A DNA stretch of 64,000 nucleotides from Cryptomeria japonica (taxonomy: Eukaryota > Streptophyta > Pinopsida > Cupressales > Cupressaceae), in assembly GCF_030272615.1 (NCBI RefSeq), contig NC_081410.1, positions 225,357,415-225,421,414 of the forward strand. Reading direction: 5' to 3'. Under the pieces are notes generated by a model. That model was given only the letters and a program-made list of their open reading frames with translations, made no database searches and was not told the origin of the DNA. Made by a program: the position numbers and the translations under genes. Each line of letters starts with the position of its first letter. Position 1 is the first letter of the stretch. Below are positions 1-13,021 of the stretch, one piece after another.

Positions 1-2684
1 AATTAATTCCTTCAAAGCATCCTTTATCTATTATTTATACATGATAGATTCATAACAACTTTTAAAGGTATAAAATCATCAGCCTTTTTTTTAATTATTT
101 TATAAATTATAGACTTCGTAGTTCCATGTGCATTTATATCTTATAAATCTAGAAAATTACCAATACATTTTGCCTTATTAACTTGATTCATTTACTCAAC
201 TAATATCAATATTATCCAATTGTTCACCTAGTCTAGTGCAATTCTCCGTGATGTCCTCCCTTGCACACACTATCAAAGGTTCGGAAGGAACATGATAGAT
301 ACAATAATTGACACAAAATGAGGGACCACAATACTTCAACATTTGGAATGACCACCATAAACAACAAAAGAGAAATCAAAAGGAAAACATCATCAAGTCC
401 AACAATTAAATTATGAAAAAGAAGAAAATTTGTCAGCAAAATCCAATCAAGGATAAAGTATGACAAATTCCTCAACAAGGAGTAAATAAAGAAAGAAGAA
501 ATCAGTGGTCAGCCCAAAAACCCATAAATCCCAAGAACAAGTTATCTTCAAAAATACTTCACACCAGCCACAAAATAACTCAAGTCAAAATAAATAACTC
601 ATCCAATCCACATCACGAGGTGACCAATATTGATCATGCCAAGGGAGTAACTATTGCACACACCCAAGGGTATAATGCCCCTTGAACGAGTTAGATAGTG
701 CACACCATACTTTTGAGATCTTTATTAATATGTTCCATATTTTCTTAATCTTCTTTAATGTAATGCAAACCTTTACTAAAGTCCAGATAAGTATCTTTTT
801 GAAGAATGATAATTGGGAGGAAAAGATAAGGTGATTAATACACCTATACTCATACCAAGAATACACTCATACCATAGCTACTGTTCACAATATCCAATTC
901 TACAAAACAATCATATTTACCAAGTTATAATAGAAACAGATGTCAAAATCTTCCATTAATTACTTGAAGTAACACCATAACTTACACCATTTCTCTCAAT
1001 GTACAACTAATAGGGCATATATGGTTAGAATTTCCTTCATAAAATCATTAAGCAACTTAGTCAAACATATATATAGATAAGAAAACAAGTCTTTTACTTA
1101 CACAAAATTTTAATATTAGTTTCCAATCACATCCACTCATTTTAGTATTAGAAATCTCCTAATACATCATTATCCATTTGTAGATATTAAGAAAATCACC
1201 ATTCTACTTGCAAAAACTTAATTTCCTAATGTCACACTATCACATAGATACATACATCATTTTATTCAAACTCATCTCTTATCATTGCTTAGTTATAAGC
1301 ATTCATTAACTAAGTACTTTCAACATTTCAAGAGGTCAGTACATCTTCATACAAGTTATTATCGATTCACACTACTAGAATCTATTAAAAGAAACACTTT
1401 CTTAAAATTGAAATAAAGGACGTAGCATTTGTACCTAGTCTACCTATTGTTCAAGAAAAAAATTTCTTGGAGCCACATCAATCCTACTCAAGGCTTAAGA
1501 ATCTAACCTCACCAAACCAAATTAAGACACAATGATATCATTTCCTACACATGCAATGCACCACTCTTTACTTCATTTGATATGTATACTATAACATGGT
1601 ATTTTAACTTGCTAGTCAGTAAATACTTTTGCATCTATATGAAGAGGTATTTTATCTAACCAATTCTTCTTCTTTCAAAGGAAATAGAAATAATGGATGC
1701 AATCACAAACTCCTAACCTCAAATGAAAAGTTATTCCATCTAGCTAATCTTTTAATAAATGCAAAATTCACATCCATCAATCGCTATTAAATCCTTTTAT
1801 TTAATGCTAATAACTCCTAGGTGCATGAATCTTTTACCCAAATAGAGACAAAAGGAAGGATATAATCAATAAACTCACAAAAAGATTACACATGAACAAT
1901 TCAATTTCTTGGACAAGCTTTATGCATCTAATGCATTCTTTCCTAAGGTATGCAATTTTAACTTCACATTATATTTCCTAATATTATAAATGCAACTAGA
2001 GATCCCAATCATCATTAAAGGCTATGTTTTAATCAAACAATTTTTTTCTTGCAGGCAACATCATACATATTTGAACACTTGACATTTCTATATTATACCA
2101 GCTATTATTCCTTATATTTACATAGGAAAATGGGATTATAGAGAAGACACTCCTAGCTACCATTTTCTTACATATATATGCATCTCCTACAAGTTCTTTA
2201 ATTTCACATCCTTATCTATACTAAACAAATTTATATCCTGAAAACACTTCTTCTTACCATTCATGTGAAAAATCCACATAACAAGCTAGTCTTCGAAGCA
2301 TAACATTAGTTAAAAGAATACACACAATCTTTCCTCTTTCTATAGAATAATCATCTATATATAGGAGTATCAACCTTTAACATTCAGGGTGGCGCTAGGA
2401 ATTATGAAACAACAAGATCCAATAAAATCACATATCCATCTTTCTCATTTAGAGAATGCATAAAGAATGAATATACGTCTTGCAAAAAATTATGAATTGC
2501 AGGGGAGATTAGGGAGAAACACAAAGTATGGACAATTAAGATCACCAAAGTTGTGTTGACATTTTCTGACATAAATATCAAATGGTAACTCAACTCAAGA
2601 GGAAAATACAACATACAACACAAAACCAAGAGAAACATCCTTAACCAAATATCTCAGTGTTGCAACATGGGCACTAATACCAGA
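1..2684 (-). mobile_element. Element R, copy A: non-coding internal segment
   Basis: AT-rich sequence without a convincing gene on either strand. From about 1260 to 2684 it aligns by eye with 13499-14104 followed by 27333-28153, for example around the shared words ATTCAAACTCAT and TATCATTGCTTA. It ends in a degenerate primer-binding site read on the minus strand, directly beside an LTR terminus. It is therefore the leader region of a minus-strand LTR retroelement. Positions 1-1260 have no counterpart in copy B and presumably continue the same internal region toward gag-pol outside the window. Short reading frames here look random, with AT-driven composition and no recognisable domain. Confidence 0.6.
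2669..2682 (-). other. Degenerate primer-binding site of element R, copy A
   Basis: The plus strand reads GGGCACTAATACCA. Its complement is a decayed form of TGGTATCAGAGCCC, the initiator-Met tRNA primer site of plant LTR retrotransposons. It lies 2 bp from the LTR end at 2685. The better preserved equivalent is at 28138-28151. Confidence 0.6.
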
Positions 2685-4096
2685 TGTAATGCCCGCCAAA
2701 ATACCCTAGAGAAAATAAGCTAACTAACATCTAATGGAACATTTTTTTTTTGTTTTGTTTAACAACTAATGTAATATTAAATATCATTTATGCAATGTGA
2801 ATAATTAACCATCAACTTATTATTAATATAATCATAACATTAAACCATAATCATTAAATCAAATACACAAGCGGAATTACTAACTACATACACATTTCTC
2901 CACCTCCCTAGGGTATCTCAATGTCATTACTTAGTTTCCTCTAACCCAAGCAATAACATCTATTCATCATTTCCTAATCTTAAAACCATTACTATTCCAT
3001 CATGCCCATATGCAAATCATTTACTATCTCCATTAAGATGATATGCAACTACATGTTTATTTATGCATTCTATCCTAGAATTAATCTTGTACTAAATGAT
3101 ATACAATTCTTGATACATTGTTTAATCATCTACATACATGAAATGCACTTAATATTTCTTTTCATATTACATGATCCTAAATTATTTCCTACCTTATGAT
3201 AGGCAATCCTTTAATTCCTTAAATTACATGATATCGATGCAAGATCAATCCCATTACTAAGCTTCATTTTAAGCTCCAATTCCATATGTACCTACAATTC
3301 CTTAACCATTTATATCCCTAAGTTTATTATGAAACAAACATTCTTATCTTTCACTAAATGCATAACATGGAATACATTCCTTTTAACACATACATTTCAT
3401 TTATGAGACTCTTACATCCTAATATGATTCTTAATCCTTAATACATCCTATATTATTAATGCAAGGTCCTAATACCATTACCAATTAACCACTGATATGC
3501 TATGAAAGTATACCTATCATTTCAATGCACTAACATGAGTGAAAACCACATTCAAGAATGATATTATTTCTTCCATAATCATTACTTATGTTCATTATAC
3601 CATCTAAGTTTCAATATCACATGGCATCTACTACAAGGCTCATTCTCCCACATCTTTCCAAGTAACACAATACAAACATGAACACGATCTATCCAATATG
3701 AAACAATTGCAAGAATAGAAATCTACATGAATCACTTCCTCCAAATATTATTACATAAAATCAATTATAAATGTCACAATTACATTACATTCATAGGTCT
3801 CAATCCAAGACATCATCTAGATTGCATACACTATTACAAATACATGAATTACATAATGAGAGAATAGCTCATCCATCTACTACATCTACTATGATCATTA
3901 CTTTAAATCTTGAGTCATGATTTCTAAATACATAAATCTGCTGCATTAAAATCCATAATCTATCATGATAAAGAATCCACATTCATGCAAAAAAGAACAC
4001 CAACAAGGAGAAAAACCCAATGGTAAAAAGCACCAACCACCTGACCATGTAGAACCAAAGGAACCACCCCCTGTGCTAGGAGATGACACAAGTTCA

Positions 4097-6413
4097 TGTT
4101 GGAATTATGTTGCCATTGATGTCAATCGGTATAGAAGGACAATCGGTATGGAAGTATTGTTGAAATGAAGTCATTATTGTCAACTAAGTGTTGCAGGTCA
4201 CCGGTAAAGAAGAAGAATGCCATTCAAAGGAATGACCATTGGAGTCGCAGTTGAGTCACCGGTACACAAGTTAGTGTTTGACTTGTGTGGAAGATATGGA
4301 CAGGAGACTGGTATGATATAACAATCAGTACATGATGACTAACAGTGAGTGTGCCCCAAACTAGATCACATGTGCCTGTTTGAAGGTATGCTACACAAAT
4401 AGGGAAGCCACATGAGTGCATGGCAGGATGCAAATGACAAGGACTCACTCCCACTGGTAAGTGGAGCTTATCTCCTATTATGCAAAGTATGCACTGGACC
4501 GACAGAGAAGGCATGCTGAGTTGTCAGAACAAATGAAGAGAGATAGTTTTTGTCACATTGGTAAATCAGCTGAGATGATGTCCAGTTTGATGGTGAAGAA
4601 GGCAATGTGGAGAAGTTTCAAAGAGAGTATGCTATTGGTATGTAGATTCCTTAGATGAAATCAGTTGAATATTGATGACATGGAGTCATCAAGATGGCTA
4701 CCAGTGTGTATGAGAACTGGTGAGAGAGAAAGGAGGCTAAGTAATGTTCTCCTACCTGATGTAAATGAGCATGCTATGGATAGATATTTGTGGTGATCGG
4801 TTAAGGTGTTCTACCAAAAGATCAACAAAGTGGATACATTAAGGGTACCTGGTAAAGTGTGAGATATCGACAGGGTTAGTGAACTGATAGAAAAGAAGGA
4901 CCGGTTGAGTGTTTGGTCAGTGATCCTGTCTGAACCAATACATAGATCTTTGTTGAAGTGGATACCGATAAATGATACCACGTGGAGTTGAAGTGGAAAG
5001 CTCATAGAGGTTAGTGAAGTGTCATGTCAGTGAGGTAGTTGGCAATTGGTCGACATTAAATTTTGACTGTGAGGTTAGAGAAAGAAAAATAGAAGATTGC
5101 GGCTCGAGATGAAGAAAACAACATAAATTCATAAAGGATTGATCTTGCAGATCAAATCATATTGAAGGAGAACTTTGGTGAGTGGATCAAGGAAGGATGA
5201 TCCAATCTTTGTGCTTTCTTGTCAAAGAAAACAACTGAGATATTTATGGCATTTGACACATGCAGGTCAAAATACAGGGCCATGTTTTTTAAGTTTAAAA
5301 AATGTGTATTGGAAGACATGTTAATGGTGGTGATGTGAAGATAGTTGTCTTGGATCTCAGAACAAATGAGATTTGATTAGATTTGATATGCCTCGTGATT
5401 AGTGGAAGAAACCCTAAGGCACCAAGTTTAAATGTTTCTTTTGGCGAGAATGTCTGATCATAAATATGGAGGCCGAAGATTAAAGTTTATGATGCCTCAG
5501 AGTAAGATGTTGTGAAGTGATGCACAAGGCCAAATAGATAAGTAGATGAAGAGAGATATCTATAGAGGATCATAGAGGTCAAGCAATAGGGAGACAATTG
5601 GTAATAGGTTTTGGTGAAGGTTTAACCGGTGAGGTTAAAGCAAACAACAAGCTGTTGAATGAGAGAGTGTTGCTGAATGTGAGAATAAATCAGTCAAGTA
5701 CTCAATGAGTATCAAAAGAGAGACTAAGTGTGAGAGATATTAGGGTTGAAGAGTTCAACCAACAATAGTGAGATAACCAGTGGTGACCAAACTAGTAGAG
5801 AAGAGTGGCAGAAGAGTGCAGAGTAGGCAAGAAGGAACCAATAGAAGATAGAACCGATGGAGAGCAGCAGAGAAGTTGAGAGAAGAGGAAACCAGAAGAG
5901 AGAATCATCAGAGAGAGAACCTGTAGTGAACTAGATAGAAGATCTAGTAGAGAGATTTGAAGAAGAGTTAGAAAATCCTTTTGTGACAAGTCTATTAACT
6001 TGTAAATTATTATGCTTTGTATTCACTGAGTTGGAGCTCGGTGTAGGGGTTGGTTGGTGCCCTAAATCAGGGGTTGGTGCTCCTTGGGTTGGTGCCCTAA
6101 AATTAGGGTTTGTTGCACCTTGGGTTGGTGCACTAAACATTGTAATCAGAGATTCATTGTGAGGTTGGATTGGAGCAGTAGACTCCAACAATATTTCTCA
6201 CTGAGGTTTTTCCCATCTTGGGTTTTCCTCGTATATGCTAGTGTTATGTGATGTCTCCTTTGTGTGTGATTGCATTTGTGTTAGTCTCCCCTCTAACCGG
6301 TAAGTCTACATTGAGTTAGATCTGATAACCAATATACTCACATAGGATAGTTAAAGGGAAAATATTGAGAACCACTAATTCACCCCCCTCTCAGTAGTGC
6401 ATTGTGTCTAACA
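4097..6413 (+). mobile_element. Solo LTR of a Ty1/copia-type element
   Basis: It starts TGTTGGAATTATG with GTCAA nearby, like the LTRs at 44009 and 62378, and ends TCACCCCCCTCTCAGTAG...CTAACA, like the LTR ends at 44803 and 50690. The flanks are GTTCA (4092-4096) and GTTCC (6414-6418), a 5-bp target duplication with one mismatch. No primer-binding site, gag or pol follows, so it is a solo LTR of 2317 bp, probably left by recombination between two LTRs. It has the conserved LTR motif GAGGTTTTTCCC...GGTTTTCCTC near its end. It is inserted in the long LTR of element R. Confidence 0.8.
6048..6135 (+). repeat. Degenerate GGTTGGTGC minisatellite inside the solo LTR
   Basis: The word GGTTGGTGC recurs about five times at intervals of 10-30 bp, each followed by variants of CCCTAAA or CCTTGG. 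It lies about 150 bp upstream of the GAGGTTTTTCCC motif. No equivalent appears in the other LTRs of the window. Confidence 0.6.
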
Positions 6414-7469
6414 GTTCCCAACACACACTCTACATCTAGGTTGACACTTAATACCAAAAGACAATATTACAACAACACTCTCAACATGGAGAAATTACAA
6501 CTAACATAAACAACCATAATAAGAAACTCCTAGAAGCTTATCAATCAACAAGGCATAGTCATAAGAACATCAAAGGGGAAAAATGTAGGAGTGGAGTGTC
6601 ATCACATGCCATCCACATAGCACATAACATAAGGATCTTAGCTTGATGGACATGTGGATCCATCTCAACCTATGAGAGACTAAAGGAGATTAGCTTATTG
6701 TCTTCATGACCTTCTCATGCTTATCCTAAAACATCCTCCCTAGGACTAATTGATGAAGTTAAAATAAATAAATTATCTTATTTAATGATCTATCTAGACA
6801 TCCTATGAGTTTATTATTAAGTTTTCGCTTGATTACAATAACATGATAAACTTCCAATGTGCCCTAGTGGTCTAGACTTCATGCATCTTTACAAGGAACC
6901 TCACGCAAGCCTATCTCTTGTGACCTCGGTCATCACAAGGAAGCCCACTTCCCCCTAACCTAGACTCAAACATGACAACACAAGAGGCTCTAGAATCATA
7001 ATTAAATCTGAGAACATACATAAATCTGAAATCATAAACAATCCATATGCAACCAACAATCTCATCTCATAATCATGAAACATGTGAACTGTCACAATAT
7101 GAGAACCAAAACCAATGAGCCTCTTGGCCAAATAAACATATAAAGGCCATAATAACTTCCATAAAATCTTAAATAAATCATCAAATAGTCTCAAAAAGGC
7201 CTATCCACTTGCTGGCACATAATCACAAGAATCTCAACCTCTCTAGGCACATCAATAAGAGAGGAAACACAAAAAACTTAAATGGCATAAAATGCATATA
7301 AAAAATGAAAAGGAATCATATGAAGAATTAAAAAATCATAAATCAAGATTAGAAAACATCATAAATGCCCTCAAAAAGCCTCTGGTATGGCCCAAAATCC
7401 AATTGACATCAAACAGACCTCAAACTGGACAACACCCTTAGAATACACAGATTGGCTCATGCATTCACT

Positions 7470-7567
7470 AAAGTGGTGCATATGAATAATGTGTTAGCAC
7501 ATATGGCTTATATTTTAGCACATATGGTGATTCTTTTAGTGCATATTCAAGTTCTTTTAGCGCATAG
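7470..7567 (+). repeat. Cluster of degenerate TTTTAG(C/T)(A/G)CATA repeats
   Basis: Variants of TTAGCACATATGG and TTTTAGTGCATATTC recur four to five times in about 100 bp. They lie in the remaining part of the element R LTR. No function can be assigned. Confidence 0.5.
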
Positions 7568-8737
7568 GAAACAAAGTGTAAATTTTGCAAAAAACTACTA
7601 AAGTGCGGGATCAAAAGGGCTCGAAACATAATGAGCCAAATATGACGTATTTATACTAATTGGAATCGACATGAAATGAACTTTAAGAAGGTATGAACAA
7701 CATAAAATAATAAAATTCTCCCAATGAAACCCAATTGAAAACATTCTATAGACTTCAGGAGGGAAAAACATCTCCAACAAGTTCAGAAAACCATCTAACA
7801 CAAAATCTTGAATCCAAATCATGAAATAGACTCAAAACACATCTAAATACAAACAATAAAATTATTCCAGACATTAAAACACATAAAAACAAGGGAAATA
7901 TAAAATTTCTGAGAAGGAGATGAGTCTCGCGAGTCTTCCTCATGACAAGGCCAGACTGGAAGCTCGCAAGGCTCTCTCCTCTCAACTCCACAAACTCCCT
8001 TAAATATTTAACAACATGAAAGAAATATCCAAAGAAAAAATAATCAAATACACTCACAACATAAATAGAATAAATCTCAATACATAGAAATCCCATTTCA
8101 TGCATTCATGACAACCATAGAAAAGATAACTTCCAAATTTTCATCCAAATAAAGATTTCATAACCCATTAAATTCTCAATCATTTTCATTAAGAATAGAG
8201 AGAATGAAATTAACTATTTCCTTATTCCCCACACAAAAAATTCATAGAGTAAACACTTATAGACAATTAAAAACAAAGATAAACAACAAGGGTATGGCCT
8301 CCAACTTGCAACCCATGTGATGGTAGGTCGCTGAAGGAGAGCCCACAAGTTTTGCAATCCAAATCCAAACCCAAATTTCTTCCAAACCTAGTCCGGGAAA
8401 TCCACCGAGAATCCAAAGCCAAAGAATGGAACCCATGAACCATCACAAGGAATCTATTAAAAGGAAACAATAAACAAGAAACCCTAGAAGACCAACCAAT
8501 TGGATAATTCCATTATGGAATATTTTTCCCATATCCTAATGGTTTCCCCAAAATAAAATCCTCCAATAGGAGAATAGGGTAGGTAGGAAATATTAACATA
8601 TATTATAAGGTAGGTAGGTGGGATAAATATATTTTATATCTCATGGTATAATTACCATACAATCAATTAAATATTAGTATTTAAACTATAGCCCTATAGG
8701 AATTATTATTTAATACATTATGAACTATAGTTATTTT

Positions 8738-8747
8738 TAATTAAATA
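8738..8747 (+). repeat. Candidate target-site duplication of LINE1, left copy
   Basis: TAATTAAATA recurs at 12448-12457, just after the conserved LINE 3' end. The region is AT-rich, so chance identity cannot be excluded, but the position relative to both LINE ends fits. Confidence 0.5.
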
Positions 8748-8766
8748 CTCACCAATAGAAAACAAG

Positions 8767-10406
8767 TCTGGGCCTCAGGAGGATTCCTACTTTAAATGAA
8801 GCTCTCTTGTCCAAACAAGTCTGGAGAATGTTTCATTCCGATTCTGAATGGTGCAAAATTTGGTGAAGTAAGTACTCTCTTCTGTCCTCCTCTCTCTCCT
8901 CTTTTCTCAATTTGGATCTCAGTATTAATGGATCCCACATTTGGAATCATGCCTCTAAATGTAAAGAAAGTATAGCTAAAGGAGTGATATGGAAACTTGG
9001 AAATGGTAGGAAAGTAAAATTCTGGGAGGATCCCTGACTTTTTGATAAACCTCTAATGGACTTCAATGAATGGGCCCCCCATGCTCCCTCCTGTATTAGA
9101 TCTTTTGGCTCCTTAGTTGCTAAGTACTGGGATGGTAATGAATGGAAAAACATTCAAACTATCCACCCTAGCCTTTCTAAGCTCAAGATCCATCTGTCTG
9201 CGGTATGGTTGAATAATGAAGAGGACTCCCTTATTTGGAAACATGATCCCAAAGGAACTTTATCTGTGTCTTCTATGTATTGTGTCCTTTACCCCCCCGC
9301 TTCCTATTAACCCTTATTGGTCTAAAGCCTGGATTAAGGGTCTTACCCCCAAAATCAATTTTTTCTTCTGGACTATCCACCAAAATAAGATCCTGACCCT
9401 TGACAATCTCAAAGGTAGAGGTTTTTCCCTCCCTAATAGATGTGTGTTGTGCCTTTAAGAGGAAGAGTCTGTGGACCATCTTGCTCTCCACTGTTCCTTC
9501 TCAACCTCTATTTGGGAAAGCTTCCTCAAGAGCTTTAGTATTGCTTGGGTGTTTCCTAATAACATTAGAGATATGTTCTCCTCCTAGAATATTCAATGGG
9601 CTAACCCTTTTTTGAGATGTTTGTGGCAGCTTTCTCTTCCTCACATCTTGTGGGGTCTATGGAAAGAAAGAAATAATCAAATCTTCAGGGATGTCTCCCT
9701 CAATCAAGATATTGTATTTCAAAAAATTCAATGGTCTATTCAGGAAAATATAGGGATCATTGAGGGTCCTTGTTACTCGAACAATCCTCTAGATTCAAAT
9801 ATCTTAAGGGCATGGAATATGAAGATCACTGATGGTCCTAATCTCAACCAAGATAGAAGGCTTGAAGCTAAGTGGCAAACCCCTCCTCAAGGTTGGCTCA
9901 AAGTTAATTTTGACAGTGTTGCCAAAGGTAACCCAAGTCCTTCAGGTTGTGGAGTTATTCTTAGAGATCATAGAGGAATTTGCAAGGAAATGGTTGGTGT
10001 CCCTATTGGAACCCAAACCAATCATAAAGTTGAAGCAATGGCAGCTCTTCAAGGCATCATCCTAGCCAAAAAATGGAAATGCCCCTATCTATGGATAGAA
10101 GGGGATTCAAATAATATAATAAAGTGCCTTAATGGGACTTCAAAACCTTCTTGGTCGATTCACAACATAATCACCTCTGCTATTGACATTATTAGCACCT
10201 TTAAAAAATGCCATATCTCCCACATCTACCAGGAGGCCAACGGCTCTGCTGACTGGGCTGCCAATGTGGTGGTTAAAAGTGAGGCAATTACCACGTGGAC
10301 GGGTGAAAGTGGACTCCCTGAAGATGTCAGACAAATCATTAGCAATGAGCGATATAAAAGCACTCCAAAGACTCTTGATGGACAGGATAATTATGAAAAG
10401 TACTGA
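8767..10406 (+). pseudogene. LINE1 ORF2 remnant: RT C-terminal linker, zf-RVT and RNase H
   Basis: In a complete L1 this polyprotein performs target-primed reverse transcription. Only the last third remains. Near 8800 the translation resembles NEALLSKQVW of L1 elements. At 9230-9500 lies the zf-RVT region with motifs TPKINFFFW, LTLDNL, PNRCVLC and a downstream H. From 9612 the motif LWKERNNQIF leads into an RNase H fold (about 9885-10330) with FDSVAKGNPSPSG, VEAMAAL, IEGDSNNI and ADWAAN, which correspond to the catalytic D-E-D-D positions. In the first motif the usual DG is DS, so the Asp is kept. Upstream of 9612 the frame is broken by shifts and stops. The RNase H part is a single open frame of 264 codons ending TGA. 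Confidence 0.85.
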
Positions 10407-10563
10407 TGTGAGTACTTCGAGTTATTTTAATAATGAGAAAATCACTCATTATAACATCAATGCCATAAAATCTCACGCTTTTTGGGTAATTGTTATAGCT
10501 CTGAACAGCTCTTAGTTTAATCAGCTCTGTAAGTTTCAAAATTTGGCAGTGCGTAGCGACAAC

Positions 10564-12273
10564 ATGGGCGGAAATAGGAGGTGATATGAACCAAGTAGTT
10601 GTAAATAATGGAAATAGAAGGAAGAGGTTTGGGGTATTCTGTAGCAAGGTGGTCTCTCAAACTTCATGGAGAGACTCCATGACCGAGATGGTATGGTAAC
10701 CAGTCTTTTCTACAAGAACTGGAAGAAGGGCATGTTAAAAATGGGCGATCAAATGGTTGAAATTGACAAAGATTTAATTGCTCAAGTTACGAGCCTCACC
10801 AGGGAAGGTTGCAACTTCTACAGAGATAGGAAGGTCAGCAGGGAAGCTATTGAAAGGTACCAGGTAACTGAGAAAGAGAAAAAATGACTGGTAAAGTTGA
10901 GAAAAACCTACTACCCGCCTAGGGCTTTTGCCAAACCCTAGCGGGAGATTCTTTTTTCTTTAATGCGATATATCACTCTAGATGGTAGGTTTATGAAATT
11001 TTATGGGTATCACTTTGTTCTGTTAAATCAATTTAGGCACAATGATAAGGTTAATTTCCCTTATTTACTGCTTTGTTCAATGAATGCATCCCTTAAGGCT
11101 TACAAAGAGAATCCTTTGGGTGATACTGCTATGCACCAAGGTCTAATAGTCCTAATTTATGACCATTTAAAGGCCACTCAAATTGCTCGTATGCAGCCCC
11201 CTATGGATTCTGAGGAAGAGATGTTCGATTCTGCCTTTTCTGAGGAGGAGGAATCCGATAGTGACTCTTCATCTGATACAAAGGACAATTTTGATGACTC
11301 AGAGTATGAAAGCGAGAAGAAGAGGAAATACAAAAAAACAAAACCCTCTTCATCCAAGGGCAAAAAGCCTCAAAGCAAACCCCTAATTAGCATCTCTTTG
11401 GAAGGGGAGGATTCACATGATTCTGAGAAGGAGAGCCCTAAAGGGCTGCTGAAGAAGAAAACAAAAATCCATACCCAGACCCGAAAAAAGCACAAGAAAA
11501 AAGAGGAGACTAACAAGGAACCAGAAGCTGACAAGCAAGCAAGGACCCTAGAAGCTGAGAATAGCCTGGAAAAGGAGACTATGGAAGAGACTCTCAGAGC
11601 TGCCGACATAATTTCTGCCCTCCACATCCCCAAAGAAGAACGGGTTACTCCTGGAAAAGCTGCTCCCTCTTCTGGCCCTCCTCCCAAGGGTTTGCATGGT
11701 TTCATTGAAACTATGGAGTGGCTCATTAATGGTTACAAGAAAGATGTGGATGAATACAAGAAGCTCTATAACAGAGTCTTGATTTTGGAAACCATTAATA
11801 TTGGGGAGGGAAATACAATGGCCGACTATATTGAGGATCTGAAAAACACCATCACCAAAGATGAAGACATCAGAGATGCTTTCAACCCTAGGTTTGAGAA
11901 GATTGAAAAAGAGATGCTAGATAGAAAAAGCCTTGCAGACACTAGCGAAAAAACCCTTTCAGACACTATCACCAAAGTTGATAAAATTGAGGAGTTCCTG
12001 AAGAACATCGTTGAACAGAGCCTAAGTATTTTGAAGATCTCGGCCAACAACACCCACACCCTCATCAATAAGATGGATGATGAAAAGGAAATCTAGGACT
12101 TAGAACTGGAAGCTGAAGGAACAGGGGAAGCTCAAGGTCCCAGAACCCGCACCAGAGGCAAGAGGAAGGAAAAGAAACCGAACAAGGATGTGGAAGACCT
12201 GAAAGCTATTAGGGCCACCTATGACGAACTAGTGACAAAGGCGGAGGATCTGCTAAAGAAAATCGTTGTGTAA
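10564..12273 (+). pseudogene. LINE1 ORF3: accessory protein downstream of RNase H
   Basis: One frame of 569 codons plus stop, starting ATGGGCGGAAAT (MGGN). It is interrupted only by in-frame stops: four near the N-terminus, TGA at 10885 and TAG at 12094. The longest open piece is 10963-12096. I do not recognise the family. Residues about 1-205 form a region homologous to ORF3 of LINE2: MGGN start, MERLHD, LIAQVTSL..EG.NFYRDR, LDGRFMKFYGYHF, LNQFRH and HQGLIVLIYDHLK. Next come an acidic Ser/Asp/Glu stretch (about 215-245), a Lys-rich, possibly nuclear-localising stretch near 250-265, further charged sequence and a probable coiled coil (about 420-505). The C-terminal RTRTRGKRK stretch also has a counterpart in LINE2. 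A host gene is unlikely because the same ORF sits at the same place in the second LINE. Confidence 0.75.
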
Positions 12274-12404
12274 CGCATTCCCTGTTTCTTTGCTGTTTTT
12301 TTGTTAAGCTGTTCTTTTTGTTTGCTGGTCTTTTGGCCAGTCTTTTTGTCTACGAACTCTTTTGTTCTGTTCTTCTCGGTGCTTTTTCTCTATCTATGAT
12401 GTAA

Positions 12405-12447
12405 AGGTTTCGGGTCCTGAAAACCTATTCTTTAATTAATCAAAACA
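12405..12447 (+). other. LINE1 conserved 3' end
   Basis: The sequence reads GGTTTCGGGTCCTGAAAACC then CTATTCTTTAATTAATCAAAA. LINE2 ends with GGTTTCGGGTCCCCTAAAACC then TATTTTTACTTAATCAAA. The shared end defines the family 3' terminus recognised by its reverse transcriptase and shows that ORF3 lies inside the element. The A tail is very short. Confidence 0.75.
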
Positions 12448-12457
12448 TAATTAAATA
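12448..12457 (+). repeat. Candidate target-site duplication of LINE1, right copy
   Basis: TAATTAAATA, identical to 8738-8747. Confidence 0.5.
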
Positions 12458-12998
12458 AATCAATCATTAAATAATTTATTACTTCGAATCTTAAATATTA
12501 ATTAATATTTAGACTATAATCCATAATCAATAATTAATTAAATAATCTTTACAAAATTATTAATTAAATAAATACTATAATTCTAAAAATCATAAATCAA
12601 TTAATCAAAATCTCAAATAACTTAAGTCAAATAATTAAAATATATAGTGCTAACTACCAAATATCTCAACAAATAAACAAATAATCTAACGCCACATAAA
12701 CAACCACATGACAATTAAATCAACCACAACATAAATAATCCTCATACCAAAAGAGTCAATCAATACTAACATATTCACAAAACTGAAAGAGCCAAGCTGA
12801 CAACTGACATGACCAATTACGCCTTGGGACAATTTAAACCTAGAATATGTGAAGGGAACCCATGTCAACTCTGAAACCACATATTACAATTGGGATTAAA
12901 GAAATGCTTGCACATGTGAAGCCATGAGGAACTTGCACCTGGAAACCTGGGAGGAATAGGTGTCTCGTACCTGCAAGTCTTGCAACCACAAAGCGACA

Positions 12999-13021
12999 AT
13001 ATATATATATATATATATATA
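12999..13021. repeat. (AT)n microsatellite
   Basis: An uninterrupted run of AT dinucleotides in the right part of the element R LTR. Confidence 0.95.

Larger units (their letters stand above)
8748..12447 (+). mobile_element. LINE1: 5'-truncated L1-type LINE with RNase H and a third ORF
   Basis: Coding homology begins near 8767 in the linker downstream of the reverse transcriptase, matching the part of LINE2 near 36560. The order is: RT C-terminal linker, zf-RVT zinc-binding region, RNase H, 157-bp gap, a third ORF, and a 3' end ending TTAATCAAAA like that of LINE2. ORF1, endonuclease and the RT core are missing, as is usual for 5' truncation in target-primed reverse transcription. The candidate target duplication is TAATTAAATA. 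It is inserted in the long LTR of element R. Confidence 0.85.

Noticed and set aside
233-866. Minus-strand frames as gag remnants of element R
   Set aside because: AT-driven composition, no zinc knuckle or capsid motif, no continuity between frames.
9056-9615. Several overlapping frames as separate small genes
   Set aside because: They are pieces of the frameshifted zf-RVT region of LINE1.
10963-12096. A 377-codon open frame that looks like a host coiled-coil gene
   Set aside because: It is the open part of LINE1 ORF3. The same protein lies at the same place in LINE2 and the LINE 3' end follows it.
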